From positions 4,526,001-4,590,000 of the forward strand of contig NZ_AP022563.1 in assembly GCF_010726645.1 (NCBI RefSeq): 64,000 nucleotides of DNA, written 5' to 3'. Positions 7,241 to 15,852 of this stretch are shown here, one piece after another; position 1 is the first letter of the stretch, and each line of letters begins with the position of its first letter. The notes under the pieces are model-generated. The model was not told the DNA's origin and made no database searches. It was given only the letters and a program-made list of their open reading frames with translations. Made by a program: the position numbers and the translations under genes. Source of the DNA: Mycolicibacterium duvalii. Its GTDB lineage: Bacteria > Actinomycetota > Actinomycetes > Mycobacteriales > Mycobacteriaceae.

Positions 7241-9274
7241 CTAGTCGAGATCGAGCGCGGCGGTGTCGACACGGGCGGCGACATCGGCCATCCACGTGCG
7301 TCGGCCCTCGGGCGGTCCACCGAACAACGTGTGATGCAGCTTTTTCTCGCCGTCGTCGGGAAGCACCCGAATCACCGTGCGGCGCTGCGGATCCAGCACG
7401 GTGTTCCAGAAGTCGTCGGCGTCCATCTCGCCCAGACCCTTGTTGCGCTGCACCTCGACCCGACCCTTGGAGGTGGCCTTCATCTTGGCCACCGCCGCAT
7501 CGCGCTCGGACTCGTCCTGGCAGTAGATCCGCTCGGTGGCGGTCTTGACCACGAACAGCGGCGGCAGCGTCACGTAGACCATCCCGGCCTCGACGAGCGG
7601 CCGGTAGAAGTCCAGGAACATCGAGATCAGGCTGGAGTTGATGTTGCCGCCGTCGGGGTCGGCGTCGGAGGCGAACAGGATCCGGTCATACCGGCACAGC
7701 TCCGGATCGCAGTTGTCGCGCACGCCGCAGCCCAGAATGCGTTCGATCGAATCGAATTCGTCCTTGGCCCGGGCCTTGGTCAGCGCGAACCCGTACACGT
7801 TGGGCGGCTTGCCTTTCAACGGGAACGCGGCCTGGAAGGTGGCGTCCCGGGCAGCCTTGATGGTGCCCAGTGCCGAGTCGCCCTCGCACAGGAACAGTTC
7901 CGCGCCCGATCCGCGGCCGGTCTCGCGGCTGGGCAGCAGCTTGGGCGGCAGCGACAGGTTCGTGCCCAGCCCCTTGGCCTTCGACGCGGCGCGGGAGCGC
8001 GCCTTGGCCCCTTCCGCGCTGCGCCGTGCCCGGGCGGATTCCAGCGCCAGCTTGGTCCACAGCGAGACGGTGTCACCGTTGGCGGGGTTGGCCGCCCAGA
8101 TGGTGACGCTTCGCGCCACGTCGGGCGCCATCGCCACGTTCAGCGACCGCGAGGACACCGCGGTCTTGGCCTGGGAGTCCCACGAGACATCCGGGGCGCG
8201 GGTGTCCACGGCCAGCGCGGTGACGACGGCGAAATCCTGTGGCTCCGGGCCCTCTTCGCCCTTGGCCAGACCCAGGTCGCGCATCCGGGACGCACGATCG
8301 GCCAGCGCTTCGGACAGGCCCTTCATCGCGGCTGTCAGATGGGAACCCCCGCCGGGCGTGCGCACGGTGTTGCAGAACGCGGCCACCGTCGCCGGCTCGG
8401 CCGGGCCCGCGGTCAGCGACCAGCGGAACGGGGTCGGGCCGCGCCCGGTGGTGTACTCGCCGTGCCCTTCCACGTCGGCGCGCACGCCGGGCGGGGGAGT
8501 GCCGGCCGCGGTGCACATCAGGTCCAGCAGCGTGTCGGTGCCCCACGGGCCGTCGAACGGCTCCAGCAGTGCCGGCGCCACTTCGTCGCCGGGCCAGCCT
8601 TCGTCGACCACGACCAGGTGCACGCCGGGGGACATCCGCGCCGCCGCATGGGCCCGCAGCAGCACCTCGCCGATGTCGATGCTGTTGTCCGGGACCACCG
8701 CCGGGTCGAACAGGATGCGGACGGTGGTGCCGTGCAGATCGGGTTTGCGGTTGCCGGTGCCGCGCAGCTTCTGGGTGTCGTTGCGGGTGAACGGGGCGTC
8801 CGGGTCAAATTCTTTGCCCTCGAACGTCCCGGGATAGCCGCGGCTGAAGCATTGCAGGTAGGTCTTGCCGGCGCGGCGCACCGTGACGTCGGTGCGCGCG
8901 GAGATGAACACCGCCGCTGCAGCGCCGATTCCGTTGAGGCCGGCCCCGGTGCTGGCCGCGTCGGTGTGGGCGTCGAACTTGCCGCCGGCGCGTGCGGTCC
9001 CGAGGGTTTTGACGATGCCGTTCTTCCCGGTCGCCGGATCGGTGTCGACGGGCAGACCGCGGCCGTCGTCGGCGACGCTCACCGAGCCATCGGGGTGCAG
9101 GGTGATGGTCACCGTCGAGCCGCCGTGAGCGGGGACGGCGACTTCTTCGATCGCGTTGTCGATCAGCTCGCGCAGCGCGGTATTGAGCACGTCGAGCCCC
9201 AGGTTCACCGCCGGCCGCAGGCGGGTGTGCTGGACATCATCGAGCTCGGTGATGTCGGCGGCGGTGTAACTCAC
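7241..9274 (-). CDS. Type II topoisomerase, GyrB/ParE-like ATPase subunit (TopoM-like)
   Basis: 677 residues. The GHKL ATPase domain has ELIDNAIEE (36-44) and DGRGLP (70-75). The transducer lysine region reads DSQAKTAV (about 367) in place of the usual QTK. The Toprim domain has EGDSA (464-468) and DADPDGG (537-543), where most homologues read DADVDG. The C-terminal tail PLFVV...RNKGLGEMDADDFW is typical. It provides the ATP-driven gate for the A subunit encoded just downstream. M. tuberculosis has only gyrase, so this locus marks an environmental mycobacterial lineage. It is divergent from the MpaB-type gene across a 268-base gap. Confidence 0.85.
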   Translation of the reverse strand: MSYTAADITELDDVQHTRLRPAVNLGLDVLNTALRELIDNAIEEVAVPAHGGSTVTITLHPDGSVSVADDGRGLPVDTDPATGKNGIVKTLGTARAGGKFDAHTDAASTGAGLNGIGAAAAVFISARTDVTVRRAGKTYLQCFSRGYPGTFEGKEFDPDAPFTRNDTQKLRGTGNRKPDLHGTTVRILFDPAVVPDNSIDIGEVLLRAHAAARMSPGVHLVVVDEGWPGDEVAPALLEPFDGPWGTDTLLDLMCTAAGTPPPGVRADVEGHGEYTTGRGPTPFRWSLTAGPAEPATVAAFCNTVRTPGGGSHLTAAMKGLSEALADRASRMRDLGLAKGEEGPEPQDFAVVTALAVDTRAPDVSWDSQAKTAVSSRSLNVAMAPDVARSVTIWAANPANGDTVSLWTKLALESARARRSAEGAKARSRAASKAKGLGTNLSLPPKLLPSRETGRGSGAELFLCEGDSALGTIKAARDATFQAAFPLKGKPPNVYGFALTKARAKDEFDSIERILGCGVRDNCDPELCRYDRILFASDADPDGGNINSSLISMFLDFYRPLVEAGMVYVTLPPLFVVKTATERIYCQDESERDAAVAKMKATSKGRVEVQRNKGLGEMDADDFWNTVLDPQRRTVIRVLPDDGEKKLHHTLFGGPPEGRRTWMADVAARVDTAALDLD

Positions 9275-9542
9275 TGCTGGTCCTTTTGTGTCGATACCGA
9301 GAAGGGGCCGCAGGAATCGTAGACGCCAACAGTGACATCTCCCGGCGACGCGCTGTTGGCGCTGGTCACGATGCCGACACGATGCGAGTGAACCGCCGAT
9401 TGTGCGGTACCGGCGGCGGCTTGACAGCGAGTACAGCTGTCGGGCCCATCCCCCGAAGCAGTCGCGAACGGCGGTTCACATCACGAAAGCCGTGCGCTAG
9501 CGTCGCAGACAGTACTCGCGACATCGAGATGGGATTCGCTGC

Positions 9543-10931
9543 ATGACCGTCACCGGGGAACGTCCAGAAATCCTGCTCGCGGACGTCGATTTCAACCGGC
9601 GCGCCCATCCGGACAAGCCGTGGCGGCCGATCCCACCGGGCCGCGATCACTTCGCCGCGCAGTGGCGGCACATGCGCGAGTTCATGTTCGGCCCCTGGAT
9701 CGACGTTGACAAAGAAGTCGAACCGAACGACCTCACCCGCCTGCGCGACGACTACTTCTGGCAGGCCGACGAGCACATGATCGGTGCGGTCGACGCGTTC
9801 GAACGCCTCGGCCACGAACGGGGCCGTGCACTGTTCGAGCAGGCGTTGACTCAGGGCATCGACACGCTCGACGATCCGCCGCAAGAGTTCATCGAGCTCT
9901 TCGCCCATCTGGATCAGCTGCCGGACCAGTTCGATCTGGTCGCCGCCGAACGCGGCCGGATGCTGGCGATGTCGGCCACCAAGGCCGCCACCACGATCAT
10001 CCAGGGATGGGCGTTCTACGAGACCGCGATGACCGGCGACATCTCGGCGGCCACCGGTGCCACTGGGCGCTTCGCCGACGACGGCCCGCGCCGCTTCATC
10101 GAGACGGCCCGGGTGTTCGCGGAGTTCACGCTGCCCGACATCTTCAACCGGCAGTCCGACGCGTTCCAGGACGTGGTGCGGGTGCGGTTGATGCACGCGA
10201 TCGTCAGCCGCGGGTTACGACGCAAGTGGGGCGACGCCCTCTATCTCAAATTCGGCGAACCCATTCCGGTGACGTCGCTACTCGGGTTCGGCAGCGGCAT
10301 GCTGCTCGGGCGCCTGGTCGACCACGCGTTCGGGCGCAGACTGACCCGAGAGCAGCTGGAGGATCTCGCTGAATACTCGTCCTACTCGGGCCGCTTGTGG
10401 GGTGCGCCCGAGCAGCTCCATTCCGCGGACGGCGTGGAGTTGATCAAGTCGCTGAACTACGTCCTGGCCAGAGGCGGCAACCCGTCCCCGTGGCGGGCCG
10501 AACTGGTCGACGCCATCGCCGGACCCGCGCATATCGAGACTCTGACCGAGACCCAGCCCGACTGGGTCAAGAAATTCGTGGCGCGCTACGCCAACCAGAT
10601 CACCGCGACTATCGCGCTGGCCCCGGCCGGCGTCGTGTTCGGCTACCGACAGATCGAGGCGATGGTCGAGGGGACGCTCTTCGAACCGCTGGGCTACAAC
10701 TTCGAGCGCCGGGTGCAGATCTTCAAGAACTTGACCCGCCTCAACGTCGGGGTCGCGATGATCACCGACAGGCTGCCGTTCTCCAATCCCCTCCGGGAGC
10801 GCAGCAAGCGGACCGGGGCGGCCGCGCGCGCCCGGATCGCGATGCTGACCAAGATCGCGCAGGGACGGCAGATCCCGCTGACGTTCACCCATCACGACCG
10901 GTCGACGTCGGGTGAGGGCTTTACCGGCTGA
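9543..10931 (+). CDS. MpaB/DUF2236-family oxygenase
   Basis: 462 residues of the DUF2236 (latex-clearing protein/MpaB) family, predicted haem-dependent oxygenases abundant in mycobacteria. Visible family features are an N-terminal WRPIPPGRDHF segment, central helices with FFxxA/ETA motifs (GWAFYETAMTG, RRFIETARVFAEFTLPD), VRLMHAIVSRGLRRKW, and the C-terminal NFERRVQIFKNLTRLN. No signal peptide is seen. The ATG at 9543 directly follows a GC-poorer leader. The substrate is unknown. Its divergent neighbour is the topoisomerase operon, with which no functional link is apparent. Confidence 0.75.
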   Translation: MTVTGERPEILLADVDFNRRAHPDKPWRPIPPGRDHFAAQWRHMREFMFGPWIDVDKEVEPNDLTRLRDDYFWQADEHMIGAVDAFERLGHERGRALFEQALTQGIDTLDDPPQEFIELFAHLDQLPDQFDLVAAERGRMLAMSATKAATTIIQGWAFYETAMTGDISAATGATGRFADDGPRRFIETARVFAEFTLPDIFNRQSDAFQDVVRVRLMHAIVSRGLRRKWGDALYLKFGEPIPVTSLLGFGSGMLLGRLVDHAFGRRLTREQLEDLAEYSSYSGRLWGAPEQLHSADGVELIKSLNYVLARGGNPSPWRAELVDAIAGPAHIETLTETQPDWVKKFVARYANQITATIALAPAGVVFGYRQIEAMVEGTLFEPLGYNFERRVQIFKNLTRLNVGVAMITDRLPFSNPLRERSKRTGAAARARIAMLTKIAQGRQIPLTFTHHDRSTSGEGFTG

Positions 10932-10941
10932 GACGGGCTGA

Positions 10942-10959
10942 GGCCGGTTAGATCCGGCC
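10942..10959. terminator. Short GC-rich hairpin between convergent genes
   Basis: Arms GGCCGG (10942-10947) and CCGGCC (10954-10959) around TTAGAT. The loop contains the stop codon of the minus-strand serine hydrolase, so the hairpin could end transcription of the plus-strand oxygenase gene. There is no T-tract, as is usual in mycobacteria. Weak evidence. Confidence 0.3.
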
Positions 10960-11784
10960 GCCGGGGAACATCGTCTTGACGGCCTGGGTCAAGTTCGCGC
11001 GCGCCGCGGCCTCACCCGTCGGGTCCAGCGAGCTGATCGCCATCACGTAGCGGCGTTCGGGACCGATCACACCGGTGGACACATGCAGCTGGTTGGCGCC
11101 GTTCCAGCAGCAGAACCAGCCCTGCTTGACCGCCACCGGCTCGGCGTAGAGGCCGTCGGGGATACCGAAGCGCTGCGGGTAGCCGTCGGTTCCCGTCGGC
11201 GTGGACTGCGCCAGGTTGCCGATGATGACGTCAGCCTGTTCGGGCGGCAGCCCACCGGAGCCGTTCAACAGCATGTCGTAGTAGCGGACCAGGTCGTTGG
11301 CGGTGCTCTGGGTGACATCCCACTTCCCGTTGTAGGGCGCGGTGGTGCCGCCCAACCCGTACCGGGACGTGACACGTTCGATGACGGCGCTACCGCCGCT
11401 GCGGTCCCAGAACATCTGCGCCGCGCTGTCATCGGACGAGCGCAGCATGACGTCGAGCGTCTGCCGGTCGCCGGGGGAGAGCTGCGTCTCGCCTTGCGAC
11501 TCCCGCAGCAGCAGATCGTCGGCGATGAACAGCTTCACCACCGACGCGATCGGGAACGCCGTGTTGCCTCCGTGAGAGACGCGCTGTCCGGTGGTGCGGT
11601 CCAGCACCACCACCTCGATGTCGGCCCCCGAGGCGGCGGCGTCGGCCGTGGCCTGCTGGACGCGGGCGTCGAGCCCGGCGAACCCCGGCGGGGCCGCCGC
11701 GACCTGGGCTGGGGAGCCGTTGATCAGCAATGCCGCACCGGCCAGCGCCAATCCTGTCATCGCCCGCTTCGCCAGCCGCCGCAT
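10948..11784 (-). CDS. Exported class A beta-lactamase-fold serine hydrolase
   Basis: About 278 residues with a Sec-type signal (TGLALAGAALLINGSPAQVAAA). The beta-lactamase/transpeptidase fold is shown by SVVK (Ser81-Lys84), SDD at 117-119 in place of SDN, and VKQG in the position of KTG. The changed third motif makes true beta-lactam hydrolysis uncertain; related mycobacterial proteins are annotated only as serine hydrolases. Two extra Cys (WFCCWN) sit beside the KQG motif. The start at 11784 was chosen because ACGGAGGAACACATG gives an excellent ribosome site; an upstream in-frame start would lack one. Confidence 0.75.
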   Translation of the reverse strand: MRRLAKRAMTGLALAGAALLINGSPAQVAAAPPGFAGLDARVQQATADAAASGADIEVVVLDRTTGQRVSHGGNTAFPIASVVKLFIADDLLLRESQGETQLSPGDRQTLDVMLRSSDDSAAQMFWDRSGGSAVIERVTSRYGLGGTTAPYNGKWDVTQSTANDLVRYYDMLLNGSGGLPPEQADVIIGNLAQSTPTGTDGYPQRFGIPDGLYAEPVAVKQGWFCCWNGANQLHVSTGVIGPERRYVMAISSLDPTGEAAARANLTQAVKTMFPGGRI

Positions 11785-11970
11785 GTGTTCCTCCGTCAAG
11801 GCCTGATCAGACAGGTGAGACAACGCTGTACCCCTGGTTAACCCACCCTAATCTCGGGCCGGGCCCGAGTGCCTCCGATGGCCCGCACGGGTGGACATCG
11901 ACGGGGCCACTTCGTAGCCTGTCCGAGGCAACATCGCCGGGCCGAGTGTCGGTCTCTGCAGAGAAGGATC

Positions 11971-13077
11971 GTGACCATCCGAATGACCGCCCTGCGCCAC
12001 ACACTGCGGCGAACTGCGTGCGGAGCGGCGGCTGCCTCGCTGGTGCTGGCCCTGTCGATCGCCGACGTGCGGGCGGACCCGGCGGCCGACGCGTTGGCCC
12101 GGCTCGACGAGTTGTCCCAGGCGGCGGTGCAGAGTCGCGAGGCCGTCACCGCGGCACAGCGCGACGCAGAGGCCAAGCTGGCCGAGCAGTCCGCGGCCGA
12201 AGACCGCCACAGCGCCGACCTGGACGCGCTCGCGGCCGCGAACGCCCAACTCGAGCCCTACCAAGCCGCGGTCAACCGGGTGGCGGCGACGCACTACATG
12301 AGTGGACGCACCGGCCAGGTCGCGGCGGTACTGACCGCAGCGTCCCCGCAACAGCTGATCGATCAGCTGTCGCTGCAGCGGACGATGGCCGAGTACATGG
12401 CCGAGCAGATGGCCGCGTTCCGGGCCGGACGTGAACACGCCGCCGAGGCGGCCCGTGCGTCGGAGGCGTCGGCCGTCGCGGCCCGCGCCGCCGCCGAGCA
12501 GGCGTCCGCAGTGCGCGCCGAACTGCAGGCCAAGTGGGGTGACCTGCAGCGCCAGATCCTCGCCGCGGAGGCGCAGTACGCCGCGTTGACTCCGAATCAG
12601 CAGGCCGTCGTCGACAACGCCGCCGCGACGCTGCCGCCGGTGCCGGCCGCACCCGGCCCGGCCGCCCCGCCGCCGGCCGCGATGCCCGCCCCGCCGCCGG
12701 CGGCCGCACCGGCAGACCTGCCGGAGGTCCTGCCCGTCGGCGTCGCGCGGGAGGCCGGCCTGCAGCCGAACACCGTTCTCGCCGCCCGCGCCATCAGCGC
12801 GCGGTTCCCGCAGATCGCCAGCATCGACGGGGTCCGGCCGGACTCCAAGCCGTGGCATCCGAGCGGACTCGCGATCGACATCATGATCCCCAACCACAGC
12901 AGCCCCGCGGGCATCGCACTGGGCAACGAGATTCTCGCGTTCGCGATGGCCAACGCGGGTCGGTTCGGGCTACAGGACGTGATCTGGCGTGGCACCTACT
13001 ACACGCCGGCCGGTCCGCAGTCGACGGGTTACGGTCACTTCGACCACGTCCACATCACCACCCTGCCGCGGGGCTGA
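11971..13077 (+). CDS. Exported coiled-coil cell-wall protein with LAS-metallopeptidase-like C-terminal domain
   Basis: About 368 residues. A signal peptide (AAAASLVLALSIADVRA) is followed by a long Ala/Glu/Gln-rich coiled coil (about 38-220) of the PcsB/RipC-N type, a Pro/Ala linker (about 230-265), and a C-terminal domain of the ARB-07466 kind. That domain reads WHPSGLAIDIM (His-x6-Asp) and ends HFDHVHIT (His-x-His), the spacing of zinc ligands in LAS (VanY/M15-like) peptidases. A role in peptidoglycan remodelling is inferred. The GTG at 11971 follows AGAAGGATC, a good ribosome site. Confidence 0.75.
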   Translation: MTIRMTALRHTLRRTACGAAAASLVLALSIADVRADPAADALARLDELSQAAVQSREAVTAAQRDAEAKLAEQSAAEDRHSADLDALAAANAQLEPYQAAVNRVAATHYMSGRTGQVAAVLTAASPQQLIDQLSLQRTMAEYMAEQMAAFRAGREHAAEAARASEASAVAARAAAEQASAVRAELQAKWGDLQRQILAAEAQYAALTPNQQAVVDNAAATLPPVPAAPGPAAPPPAAMPAPPPAAAPADLPEVLPVGVAREAGLQPNTVLAARAISARFPQIASIDGVRPDSKPWHPSGLAIDIMIPNHSSPAGIALGNEILAFAMANAGRFGLQDVIWRGTYYTPAGPQSTGYGHFDHVHITTLPRG

Positions 13078-13080
13078 CCC

Positions 13081-13884
13081 TCACGGGTGCAGATTCCACT
13101 GGCCGCAATCCTGGGCCAGGACATCGTTGACGTCGACGCGGATACCGCCGACCACCGGTCCCGGATTCGACGCGGTGTCGATGATGCGCTGGTAGAGCAC
13201 CGCCGCGGGGTAGATCTGCCCCTGCGACCAGGACCGGGTCTGCCACGCCCATACCTTGCCGGGCGTGCGGGAACGCCCGATGACCCCGTCGGCCGCAGCC
13301 CACTGGCAGGTCCTGATGCCGCCGTAGACGCCGGTGCGCTGCGCGCCGAGTACCGAGTTGATGCCGCGAAACCACGGCAGCGCCAGGGTGTTCCAGGCGT
13401 GGCGGTCGATGTCGTCGTCGACGCTGAAATAGATCGGTGCGTTGCGGGCACCGCCGGCAGCGGTGTGCAGGCGCCACGCGGTGCGCGCGTCGGCGACGCC
13501 GCCGGCAAGACCCCGGGTGAAGTCCGACGGGGCGGTGCCGCCGGGCTTTCCGTACTGGTAGTTGCTGACGATGACCAGACCGGCGGCGGCCAGTGACTGG
13601 GCGTACGGCAGCGTGATGGGCTTGGCGCCGAAGTTCGACCCGGGGCGCGACGTCGAGACGTAGTTGATTACCCCGGCGTGTCCTGCGGCCTTGATGTCCT
13701 GCGCCGGGATCTGCTTCATCGCGAAGTCGATCAGAGTCGGGGCGGCGGCCGAGGCGGTCGGTGCGCCGGCGGCTGCGGCACCGACCCCGGCCATCGCCGA
13801 CAGGGCGGCCGCATAGCGCAGCGCATCACGCCGGGAAATGGGGCGCGAGCAGCGGCCGCTGATGGTCCACGGTGTCTCCCGCAC
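13081..13884 (-). CDS. Tat-exported DUF1906 (glycoside-hydrolase-like, Rv2525c-type) protein
   Basis: 267 residues. The N-terminus has a twin-arginine signal (PISRRDALRYAAALSAMAGVG) ending at TASA. The mature part is DUF1906, a TIM-barrel fold resembling glycoside hydrolases: LIDFAMKQIPAQDIKAAGHAGVINYVS, then YFSVDDDIDRHAWN (acidic strand), AQRTGVYGGIRTCQW and AWQTRSW. M. tuberculosis Rv2525c is a Tat-exported relative whose loss alters drug sensitivity. The start is a GTG without a clear ribosome site. It lies 54 bases downstream of the rhodanese gene on the same strand. Confidence 0.8.
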   Translation of the reverse strand: MRETPWTISGRCSRPISRRDALRYAAALSAMAGVGAAAAGAPTASAAAPTLIDFAMKQIPAQDIKAAGHAGVINYVSTSRPGSNFGAKPITLPYAQSLAAAGLVIVSNYQYGKPGGTAPSDFTRGLAGGVADARTAWRLHTAAGGARNAPIYFSVDDDIDRHAWNTLALPWFRGINSVLGAQRTGVYGGIRTCQWAAADGVIGRSRTPGKVWAWQTRSWSQGQIYPAAVLYQRIIDTASNPGPVVGGIRVDVNDVLAQDCGQWNLHP

Positions 13885-13892
13885 CGCGGGAT

Positions 13893-13916
13893 GTTAACAA
13901 CGTGACAGCTGTTAAC
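13893..13916. promoter_or_regulatory. Inverted repeat GTTAAC-N12-GTTAAC before the DUF1906 gene
   Basis: Two GTTAAC hexamers (each self-complementary) are spaced by 12 bases, in an otherwise GC-rich gap between the rhodanese stop and the DUF1906 start. The wider arms TTAACA/TGTTAA pair. It could be a dimeric repressor operator or simply the AT-rich promoter core. No known mycobacterial motif is matched with confidence. Confidence 0.3.
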
Positions 13917-13938
13917 AGCGGAGCCGCGCCGTGGGGCG

Positions 13939-14376
13939 TCAAATACCGGTCAGCTCGCGGCCGTCGGCCTGCCAGGCGCGCATGCCGCCGCGCAGATCCA
14001 CGATGTCGGTGTACCCGAGCTCGCGCAGCGCCGTCGCCGCGGTCGCGCTCATCGGCCCGGACCGGCAGTAGATGGCCAACGGGGTGTCCCGATCGGCGGG
14101 CAGCCGACCGGCCTGTGCGGCGATCTGGTCGAACGGGATCGACAGGTCCGTGCCGGGGATATCGCCTTCGAACGGAACGTGCACGTTGACCGTCACACTG
14201 CCCGGCTCGGCGACCGCCGCGGCGAACTCGTCGGGACTGACGAGTCGCACCGAACTCGCTTCGGCCGCCTGCGACGTCGCGGCCGGGGCGGGTCCGTCGG
14301 ACGCACACCCGCTCAATGCCAGCAGCGCCACCAACGTCCCCGCCGCGGCACGTACCCGCGGCGCCGATCCTCGCAT
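13939..14376 (-). CDS. Rhodanese-like lipoprotein
   Basis: 145 residues. A lipoprotein signal (AAAGTLVALLALSGC) gives lipobox LSGC. The mature part is a single rhodanese domain with VSPDEFAAAVA, the active-site loop AIYCRSGPM (CRSGPM with the catalytic Cys) and the family C-terminal end LGYTDIVDLRGGMRAW. An intact Cys loop suggests sulfur transfer or thiol chemistry at the outer face of the membrane. It is probably the first gene of a small operon with the DUF1906 protein. Confidence 0.85.
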   Translation of the reverse strand: MRGSAPRVRAAAGTLVALLALSGCASDGPAPAATSQAAEASSVRLVSPDEFAAAVAEPGSVTVNVHVPFEGDIPGTDLSIPFDQIAAQAGRLPADRDTPLAIYCRSGPMSATAATALRELGYTDIVDLRGGMRAWQADGRELTGI

Positions 14377-14491
14377 GACGACGAATCTACCCCCGGGAAG
14401 TCACACATCCGTCCCCGCTTCCGCCGGCCGACGCCGGGACGTGGCCAGCTAGATTACGAGCGTGCCGCAGCCCGAAGCCGAGAGTTGATCT

Positions 14492-15739
14492 GTGCCCGCC
14501 GAGGTTGCCATTCACTTCTTCCTTCAGCTCGCCGTCATCCTGGCGGCATGCCGGCTGGCGGGGCTGATCGCCCAGCGTCTGGGCCAACCACAGGTCATCG
14601 GCGAGATGATCGCCGGGGTCGTGCTCGGCCCGTCACTGCTCGGGCGCGTCGCGCCGGAGCTCCAGGACACCCTGTTTCCTCCAGGCGTGCAGAACAGCAT
14701 CCTTTACACCACGGCCCAGGTCGGCCTGGTGCTCTACATGTTCGTCATCGGGCTCAACTTCAACGTCGACCACGTCAAGCAGCGCGGCGGAACCGCGGTC
14801 GCGGTGTCCGCCGCCGGCACCCTGGCACCGCTCGCGCTCGGCGCGGTCGTCGCCGTCCCACTGCTGCACGCCGACGGGTTCTTCGGACCCGATGTCAGCC
14901 TCGGCATGGCGATGATGTTCCTGGGCGCGGCCGTCGCGATCACCGCCTTCCCCATGCTCGCGCGGATCATCTTCGAAAAGGGCTTGGCCGGAACCACTTT
15001 GGGCACCCTGGCGCTGGCCTGCGGGGCGGTGTCGGACGCGGTGTCCTGGTGCATCCTGGCGGTCGTGCTCGCGGTCCACCAGGGCAGCCCCGGGCTGGCG
15101 GTCACGGCCATCGTCGGCGGACTCGTCTACACCGTGCTGGTGCTGACGCTGGGTCGGCGCGGCCTGGGTGCCCTCGCCCGCACCGCGGAGCGCCGCCAGA
15201 CCCTGTCGGCACCGACGCTGAGCACCGTGCTGATCGCGTTGACGGCCTGCGCGTGGTTCACCGACGCGATCGGGATCTATGCGATCTTCGGCGCCTTCAT
15301 CCTCGGCGTGGCCGTACCGCCCGGGTTCCTCGGAGAGCGGCTCACCGCGACCCTCGAGCCGCTGACCACCACGCTGCTGCTGCCGCTGTTCTTCGTGTAC
15401 TCGGGCCTCAACACCGAGATCGGTCTGGTCAACACCCCGGCGCTGTGGGCCCTCACGCTGGGCCTGCTCGTCGTCGCCACCGCCGGCAAGGGTGTGGCGT
15501 GTGCCGTTGCCGCACGGCTGAGCAGAGTGCCGGCGCGGGAATCCGTGGCGTTGGGATCGTTGATGAATGCCCGCGGATTGATCGAATTGATTCTTCTGAA
15601 TATCGGGCTGGAGGCCGGAATTATCACGCCCACGCTGTTCACCATTTTGGTGCTGGTCGCCATTGTCACCACCTTGATGGCGTCGCCGATATTCGAATGG
15701 GTCTACGGCCGGCAGCGGGCTACGGCCGACCGGGGGTGA
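14492..15739 (+). CDS. Monovalent cation:proton antiporter, CPA2 (Kef/NapA) family
   Basis: 415 residues with about 12 transmembrane helices and no cytosolic RCK/TrkA domain. Family marks are the first helix pair RLGQPQVIGEMIAGVVLGPSLLG, a MFVIGLNFN helix, the middle helix with SDAVSWCILAVV carrying the Asp of the ion site, and a C-terminal FSIF-type FVYSGLNTEIG and NARGLIELILLN. It exchanges Na+ or K+ for H+ across the membrane. The GTG start is at 14492. It stands alone upstream of the halogenase-PKS cluster and is probably not part of it. Confidence 0.85.
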   Translation: MPAEVAIHFFLQLAVILAACRLAGLIAQRLGQPQVIGEMIAGVVLGPSLLGRVAPELQDTLFPPGVQNSILYTTAQVGLVLYMFVIGLNFNVDHVKQRGGTAVAVSAAGTLAPLALGAVVAVPLLHADGFFGPDVSLGMAMMFLGAAVAITAFPMLARIIFEKGLAGTTLGTLALACGAVSDAVSWCILAVVLAVHQGSPGLAVTAIVGGLVYTVLVLTLGRRGLGALARTAERRQTLSAPTLSTVLIALTACAWFTDAIGIYAIFGAFILGVAVPPGFLGERLTATLEPLTTTLLLPLFFVYSGLNTEIGLVNTPALWALTLGLLVVATAGKGVACAVAARLSRVPARESVALGSLMNARGLIELILLNIGLEAGIITPTLFTILVLVAIVTTLMASPIFEWVYGRQRATADRG

Positions 15740-15852
15740 AAGGTTTCAGCGCACCCGCGCGACGCCCGGTTTCGGCGTTGGCAGCATTGGCGCCGCTGTA
15801 ACGTTGCCAAGGCGCAGGCATATCGTCAGCCGGTCTGGAAAAGGGGAAACGC

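Noticed and set aside
5230..9322. Two long plus-strand open frames opposite the topoisomerase genes (772 and 702 codons)
   Set aside because: Complement of the third-position GC bias of the real genes; repetitive Gly/His/Gln/Arg composition and no domains.
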